Positions 24,224 through 40,938 of a stretch of 50,056 nucleotides of DNA are shown here, in pieces. Origin of the DNA: Candidatus Pseudobutyricicoccus lothianensis (GTDB taxonomy: Bacteria > Bacillota > Clostridia > Oscillospirales > Butyricicoccaceae). The DNA lies in NCBI GenBank assembly GCA_904419295.1, contig CAJFRA010000016.1:1-50056 (forward strand), written 5' to 3'. Each line of letters starts with the position of its first letter. Within the stretch, counting starts at the first letter, position 1. The translations under genes and the position numbers were made by a program. Below the pieces are notes generated by a model. It searched no databases. It was not told the origin of the DNA and saw only the letters and a list, made by a program, of their open reading frames with translations.

Positions 24224-25325
24224 ATGAGACGGTACTTTGACCGAGCTTCGTTCTGGATGGTGCTGGGCACAGTGCTGCTGACCGGCACGGCACAAGCGCT
24301 GAACAGTGGATTCTCTTACTATATCTGGCTCTATCAGAGCGGCGCTTTTGGAAATGATTTTGCCTCGGGACTGTCCGATGCCACGGCCCAGTGGAATTAT
24401 ACGATCTGGCAATGGCTGCTGCCCAGCCTGTGCGTCGCGTGGGCTCTCTTTGTGGTATACCGAAAGAAGGACATTCTTTATTACACGCTGCCGCTGGTGC
24501 TCATCGTATTGCTGGGCAATGGGGTGGAAGAAGGGATCGTTTGGATTTTCCAGCAGTATTTCCACGGGCAGAGGACAGGGCTGTTTTACACGAGCCAATC
24601 TTTCTTTCTGCCCCAGGGGATGACGGTTTGGGGATGGCTGCTGGGGGCGCTGCTGTGCCTGTGGGCGCGCCGGGCGAAGCCCAAAGAGGCGGGCCGGCGC
24701 TGGAGGGACCTGGCGCCCTTCGCCGCGGTCTGCATCGGTTACTGGGCCATCTGTTCTGCGCTGCTCATTTGGCTGCCAAGGGCGGAAAGATCCAGCCCGG
24801 CGCCCTTGTTCGCGGAATGGTTCTTGCAGCTGGCAGCTGGGGCTGCCGGTGCTCCATGTACTGTTGCTCTGTTTTTTGGCCTGGTACAAACGAGTGGATC
24901 CTCTTTGGGTAGGAGCGGCGTTCCTGCTCTCCGCCGCTCTGCCATTGCTCCTTTTCCGGGGGGCGGAAGCAGAGCTTTTGCGGACCAGTTTGGAAAACGC
25001 CATGCCTCCCCTGTTGACCGGCCTTGCCATGCTGGCCTGGATGTGCCGGCGGCCTGTGGCCGCTTGGTGGGGCGCCGGGCTTCTGGCTCTGCTGCTTCTG
25101 TTCTGGCCGGTCTCGCTGTGGGGGATGGAGAAGATCAGCGCCCGGGCGGCCAACTGGATCATCTTTTGGCTGCGCCCTTGGGGGCCCTTTGTGGCAGTGG
25201 CTCTCTACTTTGTTGTCGTGTATGGATCGCCCTGGAGAAAAACAGGGAACCGGGAGAAAAGGCAGGGTGAGACCGCCCTTTCCCCGATCCCCAGAAAAAA
25301 TTTCGAAAAAGACATTGACAAGTAA
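24224..25325 (+). pseudogene. polytopic membrane protein disrupted by a 7-bp tandem duplication
   Basis: The ATG at 24224 follows GGGAGGGG. The first frame encodes several membrane spans (SFWMVLGTVLLTGTAQAL, LLPSLCVAWALFVVY, ILYYTLPLVLIVLLGNGVEEG, FAAVCIGYWAICSALLIWL) up to AEWFLQL, then degenerates. The membrane-protein reading continues in the +1 frame (LPVLHVLLLCFLAWYKRVDPLWVGAAFLLSAALPLLL) to the stop at 25325. The break is a perfect tandem GCAGCTG-GCAGCTG (24826-24839): removing one copy gives FLQLGLPVLHVLL without a seam, a protein of about 364 residues with nine or ten spans. The family is not recognised. It could be a null allele or a reversible slipped-strand switch. Confidence 0.8.
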
Positions 25326-25492
25326 GAATGCCAGTTATAAATTAGATAAATGATTGGCGATTGCAATATGGAAAAACATAAGGATATATTTTTGATTTCC
25401 ACTGCGGGTGAGACCATCGCCGAATACAGACGGACTGGGGAGGGAGCCTGCCTTTTGGCCGGCTTTATATAGAGAGAACCTTCGTTTTTTGA

Positions 25493-25522
25493 GGAGCCAG
25501 ATGCTGGCTCCTTCTCTTTTTC
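25493..25522 (+). terminator. terminator after the frameshifted membrane gene
   Basis: GGAGCCAG (25493-25500) pairs with CTGGCTCC (25504-25511), followed by TTCTCTTTTTC. Confidence 0.75.
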
Positions 25523-25602
25523 AGGCGATGGGCGTGGGGAGGCAAAGAAGGGAAGCCGGGTGAGCCAGAGCGGGGAAGGCCAAAAACTGAGGAGAATAAA
25601 CA

Positions 25603-25634
25603 AAAAAACAGCCCAGAGACAGGGCTGTTTTATT
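25603..25634. terminator. bidirectional hairpin before rpoB
   Basis: AAAACAGCCC (25605-25613 region) pairs with GGGCTGTTTT (25622-25632), with A's and T's on the two sides. The stretch 25326-25820 holds only this hairpin, the previous terminator and the rpoB promoter. Confidence 0.65.
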
Positions 25635-25654
25635 CATTGGTAGGCATTGACTTG

Positions 25655-25683
25655 TTGACAGAGGAATGCTAAAATAATATACT
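25655..25683 (+). promoter_or_regulatory. promoter of rpoBC
   Basis: TTGACA (25655-25660) and TATACT (25678-25683) are exactly 17 bp apart, leaving a leader of about 130 nt before rpoB. rplJ and rplL, which often precede rpoB, are absent, so this promoter is probably the main one. Confidence 0.85.
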
Positions 25684-25820
25684 GCATCGAATATAGCATC
25701 TGCCCTCTACAGAACTGCATCCATTGTAGCAAAACCTGTGGAGGATGGCAACAGAAAAGTGATAAAATAGTGCAACGCACCCTTGTGTATCGCATACTGA
25801 CAGGAAACGGAGTGTGGCAA

Positions 25821-29537
<3,717 letters not shown>

Positions 29538-29554
29538 CGGAGGGGAAAGCAACT

Positions 29555-33079
<3,525 letters not shown>

Positions 33080-33132
33080 ACGGAAAAAATAGCATATAAT
33101 AATAAACTGCGTGAAGATTTGGGAGGATGAAC

Positions 33133-33378
33133 ATGCTCTCTGAACTGCTGAATGGCCCCCGGGCCATCGGGCTGAAGCAATCGCAGCGTGCGGTGAAAGA
33201 AGGCAAGGCGCTGGGCGCCTGGGTGGCGGAAGATGCCGAACCCCATGTCATCCGGCCTTTCCTTGCGCTGTGCCAGCAGCACGGCGTGCCGGTGTATCCC
33301 GTGGCTTCCATGGGGGAGCTGGGGGCGGCCTGCGGCATCGACGTGGGCGCCGCCGTAGCGGTGTCGCTGCAGCCATAA
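33133..33378 (+). CDS. L7Ae-family ribosome-associated protein (YbxF-like)
   Basis: An 81-residue protein of the L7Ae/L30e/S12e/Gadd45 fold (GLKQSQRAVKEGKALGAWVAEDAEPHVIRPFLALCQQHGVPVYPVASMGELGAACGIDVGAAVAV). YbxF/YlxQ relatives bind kink-turn RNA and are encoded between rpoC and rpsL across Firmicutes, exactly as here. The start is placed at 33133 because GGAGG at 33122-33126 is then six bases away; the ATG at 33127 touches it. Confidence 0.92.
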   Translation: MLSELLNGPRAIGLKQSQRAVKEGKALGAWVAEDAEPHVIRPFLALCQQHGVPVYPVASMGELGAACGIDVGAAVAVSLQP

Positions 33379-33419
33379 AACGCTCCGTGAGGAGCATAGT
33401 CTATTGTGGCTTTTTCCCG

Positions 33420-33443
33420 GGCCGGGGCAAAACTGCCCCGGCC
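33420..33443 (+). promoter_or_regulatory. hairpin in the rpsL leader
   Basis: A perfect 10-bp stem GGCCGGGGCA / TGCCCCGGCC (33420-33429, 33434-33443) with a four-base loop and no T run. It lies 40 bases before rpsL, so an mRNA-processing or translational-control role is possible. Confidence 0.35.
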
Positions 33444-33483
33444 TACGGGTGGAATAAAGCAATAATCTGTAAGGAGGTGCGTT

Positions 33484-33912
33484 ATGCCTACATTTAATCA
33501 GCTGGTTCGCAAAGGCCGGGAGGTAGTAAGCTACAAATCCAACTCTCCCGCGCTGCAAAAGGGGTATAACTCGAAGAAGATGATCACCACCGATCAATCT
33601 TCTCCGCAAAAGAGAGGCGTCTGCACGACTGTGAAGACCATGACCCCCAAAAAGCCGAACTCTGCTCTGCGTAAAGTGGCTCGTGTCCGTTTGACCAACG
33701 GCATGGAAGTCTGGGGTTATATCCCCGGCGTGGGCCACAACCTGCAGGAGCACTCTGTGGTAATGGTGAGAGGCGGCCGTGTTAAGGACCTGCCTGGTGT
33801 GCGTTACCACGTGATCCGCGGCACTCTGGATACCCAGGGCGTCAATGGCCGTATGCAGAGCCGTTCCAAGTACGGCGCAAAGCGTCCGAAGGCCGGCGCA
33901 GCGAAGAAGTAA
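33484..33912 (+). CDS. rpsL: 30S ribosomal protein S12
   Basis: A 142-residue S12, a decoding-centre protein. Sequence landmarks are [45 protein letters not shown] and [17 protein letters not shown]. The lysines at 57 and 101 correspond to the positions whose change gives streptomycin resistance, and both are wild type. It has about 15 more residues before SSPQKRG than the E. coli protein, a known clostridial form. AAGGAGG precedes the ATG. Confidence 0.98.
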   Translation: MPTFNQLVRKGREVVSYKSNSPALQKGYNSKKMITTDQSSPQKRGVCTTVKTMTPKKPNSALRKVARVRLTNGMEVWGYIPGVGHNLQEHSVVMVRGGRVKDLPGVRYHVIRGTLDTQGVNGRMQSRSKYGAKRPKAGAAKK

Positions 33913-34082
33913 GACAAGCATACCGAAAATTTCGATCCCCGCAAAGCGTGTGAGCTTTGCCAGGTTTGACCTTACAGATTATTGTGCATAATGAAGTGAG
34001 GGGCAGATCCGGCAGGGCACACAACAAGGGCGGAAACGCTCTTGAGTACCTATGAAATCATTCTGTGAAGGAGGGAAGCAAA

Positions 34083-34553
34083 GTGCCCAGAAGAGGATTT
34101 GTTCCCAAGAGGGATGTTCTTCCGGACCCGCTTTACAATTCGAAACTCGTAACTAAGCTGATCAATAACGTGATGTATGACGGCAAGAAGGGTGTAGCCC
34201 AGAAGATCGTGTACGATGCTTTCGAAATTGTAAAAGAGAAGACCGGCAAGGACCCTGTAGAAGCATTTAACGAAGCGATGGAAAACGTCATGCCCGCCCT
34301 GGAGATCAAGGCCCGCCGTGTGGGCGGCGCCACTTACCAGGTGCCCATGGAAGTCCGCCCGGAAAGACGGCAGACACTGGGGCTGAGATGGATCACGCTG
34401 TACTCCCGCAACCGCGGCGAGAAGACGATGAAAGAACGTCTGGCCGGCGAGATCATCGACGCCGTCAACGGCACCGGCGGAGCGGTGAAGAAGCGCGAAG
34501 ATACCCACAAGATGGCCGAGGCCAACAAGGCGTTCGCGCACTTCAGATGGTAG
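34083..34553 (+). CDS. rpsG: 30S ribosomal protein S7
   Basis: A 156-residue S7 that organises the 3' major domain of 16S rRNA ([66 protein letters not shown]). The start is GTG at 34083, six bases after AAGGAGGG; this gives the universal N-terminus MPRRG. The 170 bases upstream hold no gene and only weak promoter-like matches. Confidence 0.97.
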   Translation: MPRRGFVPKRDVLPDPLYNSKLVTKLINNVMYDGKKGVAQKIVYDAFEIVKEKTGKDPVEAFNEAMENVMPALEIKARRVGGATYQVPMEVRPERRQTLGLRWITLYSRNRGEKTMKERLAGEIIDAVNGTGGAVKKREDTHKMAEANKAFAHFRW

Positions 34554-34589
34554 TCTGCTACCAAACCGTTTCTTGAAAGGAGAGCACAG

Positions 34590-36659
34590 ATGCCAAGGCA
34601 GTATCCGCTTGAGTTAACCCGTAACATCGGCATCATGGCGCATATCGATGCCGGTAAGACCACCACCACTGAAAGAATCCTGTATTATACAGGCGTCAAC
34701 TACAAGATCGGTGAGACCCATGATGGCACCGCCACCATGGACTGGATGGAGCAGGAGCAGGAGAGAGGTATCACCATTACCTCCGCCGCTACCACCTGCG
34801 CGTGGAATGGTCATAGAATCAATATCATCGACACCCCGGGCCACGTGGACTTCACCGTGGAAGTGGAACGCTCTCTTCGCGTTCTGGACGGCAGTGTGAC
34901 GGTGCTGTGCGCCAAGGGAGGCGTGGAGCCGCAGTCTGAGACTGTCTGGCATCAGGCCGACAAATACCATGTTCCCCGCATGGTGTATATCAATAAGATG
35001 GACACGATGGGCGCCGATTTCTACCGTGCGGTGGAAATGATGAAAGACCGCCTGAAGTGTAACCCTGTCCCCATCCAGCTGCCCATCGGCTGCGAGGACA
35101 CATTCAAAGGGATCATCGACCTGGTGGAGATGAAAGCCTATGTCTATTATGACGACCTGGGCAAAGACATCCGCTGCGAAGAGATCCCTGCGGATCTGAA
35201 GGAACAGGCCGACGAATACCATGCCCATATGATCGAATCCATCTCGGAGTACGACGACGCCATCATGGAAGCATATCTGGAAGGCGAAGAGATCTCCGTG
35301 AAGGACATCAAAGCCGCGCTGCGCAAAGCCGTGCTGGATGTAAAGATCATTCCTGTCACCTGTGGTACCTCTTACCGCAACAAGGGCGTGCAGAAGCTGC
35401 TGGACGCTATCGTCGACTATATGCCTTCCCCGCTGGATAAAAAGGCCATCCAGGGCATCAACCCGGATACCGAGGAAGAAGATTGCCGCCATCCTTCCGA
35501 TGACGAGCCCTTCTCCGCTCTGGCCTTTAAGATCATGACAGACCCCTATGTGGGCAAGTTGTGCTTCTTCCGTGTCTATTCCGGCACGCTGGATGCCGGC
35601 TCTACCGTGCTCAATTCCACAAAGCGGAACCGTGAGCGCATCGGCCGCATCCTGCTGATGCATGCCAACCACCGGGAAGACCTGGAGAAGGTGTACGCCG
35701 GCGACATCGCCGCTGCGGTGGGCTTGAAGAACACCACCACAGGCGATACGCTGTGCGACGAAAAGCACCCCATCATTCTGGAATCCATGGAATTCCCCGA
35801 GCCGGTTATCCGCGTGGCCATTGAGCCCAAGACAAAAGCCGGCCAGGAGAAGATGGGTATCGCGCTGGCAAAGCTGGCCGAAGAAGATCCCACATTCCGC
35901 ACCTATACCGATGAGGAGACCGGCCAAACCATCATCGCCGGCATGGGCGAGCTCCACCTGGAGATCATCGTGGACCGCCTGCTGCGCGAATTCAAGGTAG
36001 AAGCCAATGTGGGCTCTCCCCAGGTTGCTTACAAAGAGACCGTGCGCAAGAGCGCGGATGTGGATATGAAGTACGCCCGTCAGTCCGGCGGTAAGGGCCA
36101 GTATGGTCACGTCAAGATCATTCTGGAGCCCAACGAATCCGGCAAGGGCTACGAGTTCATCAACAAGATCGTGGGCGGCGCGATCCCCAAGGAATACATC
36201 GCCCCCATTGACCAAGGCATTCAGGGCGCCATGCAGAACGGCGTGCTGGCAGGCTACAACGTGGTGGATGTCAAAGTCACTCTGTACGATGGCTCCTATC
36301 ACGAAGTGGACTCTTCGGAAATGGCCTTTAAGATTGCGGCATCCATGGCTTTCAAAGAAGCCATGCGCAAAGCGGACCCTGTGCTGATGGAGCCCATCAT
36401 GAAGGTTTCCGTCATTGTGCCGGAAGAGTATATGGGCGACGTCATCGGCGACCTGAACTCCCGCCGCGGCCAGATCCAGGGCATGGAAGCCAGAAGTGGC
36501 GCACAGCAGATCGATGCATTTGTGCCGCTGAGCGAAATGTTCGGCTATGCCACCGACCTGCGTTCCCGCACCCAGGGCAGAGGCCAATACACCATGGAAC
36601 CCAGCCATTACACAGAGGTGCCGAAGAGCATCCAGGAAAAAATCATCGCCGGCAAATAA
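34590..36659 (+). CDS. fusA: elongation factor G
   Basis: A 689-residue translocation GTPase. It has the P-loop [19 protein letters not shown], the [17 protein letters not shown] switch, [10 protein letters not shown] for guanine specificity, the domain IV loop and a C-terminal [12 protein letters not shown]. It moves tRNA and mRNA through the ribosome after peptide bond formation. GAAAGGAGAG precedes the ATG. It is 36 bases after rpsG; tuf follows behind its own promoter. Confidence 0.98.
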   Translation: MPRQYPLELTRNIGIMAHIDAGKTTTTERILYYTGVNYKIGETHDGTATMDWMEQEQERGITITSAATTCAWNGHRINIIDTPGHVDFTVEVERSLRVLDGSVTVLCAKGGVEPQSETVWHQADKYHVPRMVYINKMDTMGADFYRAVEMMKDRLKCNPVPIQLPIGCEDTFKGIIDLVEMKAYVYYDDLGKDIRCEEIPADLKEQADEYHAHMIESISEYDDAIMEAYLEGEEISVKDIKAALRKAVLDVKIIPVTCGTSYRNKGVQKLLDAIVDYMPSPLDKKAIQGINPDTEEEDCRHPSDDEPFSALAFKIMTDPYVGKLCFFRVYSGTLDAGSTVLNSTKRNRERIGRILLMHANHREDLEKVYAGDIAAAVGLKNTTTGDTLCDEKHPIILESMEFPEPVIRVAIEPKTKAGQEKMGIALAKLAEEDPTFRTYTDEETGQTIIAGMGELHLEIIVDRLLREFKVEANVGSPQVAYKETVRKSADVDMKYARQSGGKGQYGHVKIILEPNESGKGYEFINKIVGGAIPKEYIAPIDQGIQGAMQNGVLAGYNVVDVKVTLYDGSYHEVDSSEMAFKIAASMAFKEAMRKADPVLMEPIMKVSVIVPEEYMGDVIGDLNSRRGQIQGMEARSGAQQIDAFVPLSEMFGYATDLRSRTQGRGQYTMEPSHYTEVPKSIQEKIIAGK

Positions 36660-36677
36660 CTATTTTACGATTTTGTA

Positions 36678-36706
36678 TTGCAATGCGCCTGTTTTTACGA
36701 TAAAAT
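36678..36706 (+). promoter_or_regulatory. internal promoter for tuf
   Basis: TTGCAA (36678-36683) and TAAAAT (36701-36706) are 17 bp apart, between fusA and tuf, allowing extra EF-Tu expression. Confidence 0.65.
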
Positions 36707-36769
36707 GGGCTCATTGCAGGGCGAGAAAATTATTTTTTGAAATACTGCACGAACAAGGAGGAGTTAAAA

Positions 36770-37972
<1,203 letters not shown>

Positions 37973-37985
37973 TTGAATTTAGCAT

Positions 37986-38025
37986 AAAAAGTGCGATGGA
38001 ATTTCTTCCATCGCACTTTTTCTAT
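37986..38025 (+). terminator. terminator of tuf
   Basis: A perfect 15-bp stem AAAAAGTGCGATGGA (37986-38000) / TCCATCGCACTTTTT (38007-38021) with a six-base loop and T tract. Confidence 0.95.
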
Positions 38026-38239
38026 GTGCAGCAACAAGATGATACAAATTTTAGTGAACAAAAAGGCCGATGGAAAATCGTCATCATCTAAAATGAAGAT
38101 GAAGACATGATGGGACAGGGGCCTGCAGTACAGAACAATATTGAAACGTCCTAGAAGTGCTTTCTGCAATTATGATAAAATCATATTATGGTTTGTATCT
38201 AGGTTTTATCAATACAAAAATATCATACAATTCGCTGGG

Positions 38240-38690
38240 CCACGTGAATCTGGCGGACGGCTACACCGTGTGCATCAGCACAAAGGCCCGGATGCTGTTC
38301 TGCTGTTCAACCTGACACGGCGTGCCGATGCCGTCATGCCCAAAGGGCTGATCGACAGCAGCAACGACTTCAACACAACCCCATTGGCATCGGCCCCTAC
38401 AAATTTTAAGTGGGTCTCGCGGCGACCGCTGGAGTTTGAAGATTTCCAAACTCTTACCTGGGCGAACTGCCCATCAGGCACCGGGTCTGAAAGATCATGC
38501 CCGAAGGCTCCAGCCGCACCATTCCTCTGGAAGCCGGTGAAGTGGACATGCTGGTAGAAGTGGAAAACATGGATGTGGAACGCATTCAAAGGAACCTGGA
38601 ACTGACCACATCCCTGATCTTGCGGCAGCAGACAATTTTGCAGCCGCTATCGGTGGTTACGGCATGGATGAACCACTTCTTATCTGATCA
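38240..38690 (+). pseudogene. remnant of an oligopeptide-binding lipoprotein gene
   Basis: This stretch is a broken copy of the three intact binding-protein genes downstream. Near-identical blocks include CTGCTGTTCAACCTGACAC, GGGCTGATCGACAGCAGCAACG, the GAAGGCTCCAGCCGCACCATT segment and GCCGCTATCGGTGGTTACGG. It lacks the lipoprotein signal, contains frameshifts and stops, and jumps from the NPDLA region directly to the EGNFVAAIGGYGM region, a deletion of roughly 400 bases. One segment (CCTACAAATTTTAAGTGGG...) is closer to the gene at 40939 than to that at 39002. The flanks 38022-38239 and 38691-38920 hold no gene; the latter is very AT-rich. Confidence 0.9.
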
Positions 38691-38740
38691 AAAAGAGCAA
38701 GATATTGCAAAAAAGTTATTTTTTAATAAATTGAGAAATA

Positions 38741-38764
38741 TATGTGAAAAATGATTACAAAAAA
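38741..38764 (+). repeat. conserved 24-nt upstream element, copy 1
   Basis: A 24-nt block running from TATGTGAAAAATGATTAC through six A's is repeated without change at 40659-40682. In both places it starts exactly 207 bases before the -10 box of a binding-protein gene, within AT-rich DNA that is otherwise diverged. Confidence 0.8.
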
Positions 38765-38923
38765 GTTTTTAAAATATTAAATAATAATTACAAAAGAGAT
38801 AATTGAACGGTTTAATGGATAAATAGTACAAAAAAAGAGAAAATAATTTGTACAATAATTTGATTATTTATTGAATTTTACAAAAAGAAAAGGCGATAAA
38901 ATGTAGGATATTGCCGTGAAAAC

Positions 38924-38953
38924 TTGCAAAAATAGCGGAACAGTCGTTATAAT
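38924..38953 (+). promoter_or_regulatory. promoter of the first binding-protein gene
   Basis: TTGCAA (38924-38929) and TATAAT (38948-38953) are 18 bp apart, 48 bases before the start codon. The same TTGCAA/TATAAT pair precedes the second gene. Confidence 0.8.
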
Positions 38954-39001
38954 GGAGCCCGAACCAAGGCATTGTGCCTGACAAAATGGAGGATGTAACG
39001 C

Positions 39002-40528
39002 ATGAAAAAAAGGACAAGCAGAATCCTGAGCCTGTTGCTGCTGTGCACTATGGCCCTGGGCCTGCTGGCCGGTTGCTCGAAGAGCAGCGGCGGCAGTGGC
39101 AGCGGCAGCGCAGACAAAGATACCATTACAGTGGCTACCATGGCGGAGACCCCGTCTCTTGGGCCCTACGACCACAATGCGACAGCTGGCTGGCTGGTCA
39201 ACCTGTTGACTTACACGAGCCTGCTGCGCCTGGATGACAACCTGAACCCCGTGCCGGATCTGGCGGAATCCTATGAAGCTGTTTCGGACACCTGCTGGGA
39301 GTTCAAGCTGCGCCAGGACGTGAAGTTCCACGATGGCACCCAGATGACAGCGGCTGACGTAAAAGCTTCTCTGGAGTACGCCAAGACCTTCGCGGAAGTG
39401 TCTCTGTTCAACGATTCCATCGAGTCGGTGGATGTGGTGGATGACTACACCGTGCGCATCAACACCAAGACACCGGACGCTTCTCTGCTGTTCAACCTGA
39501 CACAGCATGCCAACGCCATCGTGCCCAAGGCGCTGATCGACAGCGGCAACGACTTCAACACCAACCCCATCGGCACCGGCCCCTATGTGTGGAAAGAGTG
39601 GAAGCGTGGCGACCAGCTGGAGTTTGAGGCTTTTGCAGACTACTACCTGGGCGAGCCCGCCATCAAGAACGTGATCTGGAAGATCATTCCCGAGGGCTCC
39701 AGCCGCACCATTGCCCTGGAAGCCGGCGAAGTGGATATGGTCGTGGATGTGGAGAGCATGGACGTGGACCGCATCAAGGAGAACCCGGATCTGGCCACTG
39801 TGGAGTACACACCCACCAATGTCACCTGGCTGATGCTGAACAATGAAAAGCCCGGCCTGGATAACCAAAATTTCCGCCACGCCATCAACAGCGCCATCGA
39901 TAAAGAGAGCGTTGTCACCGTGGCTCTGAACAACTTGGGCAGTGTCTGCGAAACACAGGTCCCCAACAATCTGCCCGGCACCAGCGATGCCAATACCGAC
40001 ACCTATGACCTGGAGAAAGCCAAAGCGTATTTGGAGGAATCCGGTGTGGATGTCTCCGGCATGTCCTTCCCCATCATCTGTTCGGATGACACCAAAAAGC
40101 GCGCCGGCGAAGTGATCCAGGCCAACCTGAAAGAGATCGGCATTGAGGCCAACATCGAGAGCATGGATCTGGCCACTTACCTGAGCACAGTGGCAGAGGG
40201 CAACTTTGTGGCCGCTATCGGCGGCTACGGCATGGGTGATACCATCTCTTATCTGAATGGTGTGTACCACAGCAAATCCATCAACGGCTCCAACAAATCC
40301 CGCCTGAACAACCCGGAGATCGACGCAATGATCGATCAGGCCAGCGCCACCATCGATCAAGCCCAGCGGGAAGCGCTGACCGAGCAGATCTGCGCCAAGC
40401 TGAATGAGATCTGCACACAGGCTCCTCTGTATCAGCCCCTGACTCTGCGTGCCTTTAACGCAGACCTTCAAGGGGTAAAGGTAAATCCCAACGGCGATTG
40501 CCGCGTGGAAGACATGAGCTGGAAATAA
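39002..40528 (+). CDS. oligopeptide-type ABC substrate-binding lipoprotein 1
   Basis: A 508-residue extracytoplasmic binding protein of the SBP family 5 (OppA/DppA type). The signal MKKRTSRILSLLLLCTMALGLLAGC has its lipid cysteine at 25, followed by a Ser/Gly linker. The domain starts DTITVATMAETPSLGPYDHNATAG and includes PDLAESYEAVSDTCWEFKLRQDVKFHDGTQMTAADVKAS, the family signature. It would capture peptides or similar ligands for an ABC importer, yet no permease or ATPase gene is nearby. GGAGG precedes the ATG. It shares most residues with the proteins at 40939 and 43929; differences cluster in a few loops, so the ligands may differ. Confidence 0.95.
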   Translation: MKKRTSRILSLLLLCTMALGLLAGCSKSSGGSGSGSADKDTITVATMAETPSLGPYDHNATAGWLVNLLTYTSLLRLDDNLNPVPDLAESYEAVSDTCWEFKLRQDVKFHDGTQMTAADVKASLEYAKTFAEVSLFNDSIESVDVVDDYTVRINTKTPDASLLFNLTQHANAIVPKALIDSGNDFNTNPIGTGPYVWKEWKRGDQLEFEAFADYYLGEPAIKNVIWKIIPEGSSRTIALEAGEVDMVVDVESMDVDRIKENPDLATVEYTPTNVTWLMLNNEKPGLDNQNFRHAINSAIDKESVVTVALNNLGSVCETQVPNNLPGTSDANTDTYDLEKAKAYLEESGVDVSGMSFPIICSDDTKKRAGEVIQANLKEIGIEANIESMDLATYLSTVAEGNFVAAIGGYGMGDTISYLNGVYHSKSINGSNKSRLNNPEIDAMIDQASATIDQAQREALTEQICAKLNEICTQAPLYQPLTLRAFNADLQGVKVNPNGDCRVEDMSWK

Positions 40529-40545
40529 GAAATCGGAATCACCGC

Positions 40546-40582
40546 AAAATCCACCTGGAAATTTTCTGGGTGGATTTTTTAT
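40546..40582 (+). terminator. terminator of the first binding-protein gene
   Basis: AAAATCCACC (40546-40555) pairs with GGTGGATTTT (40569-40578), followed by TT. It makes each binding-protein gene a separate unit. Confidence 0.85.
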
Positions 40583-40658
40583 GTATTTTAGCAAATATGA
40601 GGAATTTTGGCTGCGCAAGATTGAGCATATTTATTATTTTTAACGAAAATAATAAAAT

Positions 40659-40682
40659 TATGTGAAAAATGATTACAAAAAA
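40659..40682 (+). repeat. conserved 24-nt upstream element, copy 2
   Basis: Identical to 38741-38764 and again exactly 207 bases before a TATAAT box. Its surroundings are AT-rich and poorly conserved, so the block itself appears to be maintained. Confidence 0.8.
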
Positions 40683-40842
40683 CTAAAAAATAGGCAATAT
40701 AAAAATATAAATTTAATATATTAAAAAATATATAGAAGATTCCGATAAAATTGATCGAATAAATTTGTTGAATTTATAGGTGAATTATGAACAGAGAAAC
40801 AAAGGAAATAGGAAAATAGCTGATGTATTTTGCGGAGCAGTG

Positions 40843-40871
40843 TTGCAAAACACGGCAGCGATGTCTATAAT
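40843..40871 (+). promoter_or_regulatory. promoter of the second binding-protein gene
   Basis: TTGCAA (40843-40848) and TATAAT (40866-40871) are 17 bp apart, 67 bases before the start codon. Confidence 0.8.
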
Positions 40872-40938
40872 AAACGCGGATTCCGGGGCAAGCCCGAACA
40901 ATGGGGGCAGGGCCTCAACAAATTGGAGGATGTATTTC

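Noticed and set aside
25310-25340. TTGACA near 25315 as a promoter
   Set aside because: The possible -10 boxes are at poor spacing or poor match, and no gene follows for 480 bases.
33960-34000. TTGACC...CATAAT as a promoter for rpsG
   Set aside because: The spacing is 15-16 bp and the match is weak; co-transcription with rpsL is the simpler explanation.
40780-40938. 53-residue N-terminal extension of the second binding protein
   Set aside because: It spans the TTGCAA/TATAAT promoter and has no ribosome-binding site; the lipoprotein signal at 40939 is the natural start.
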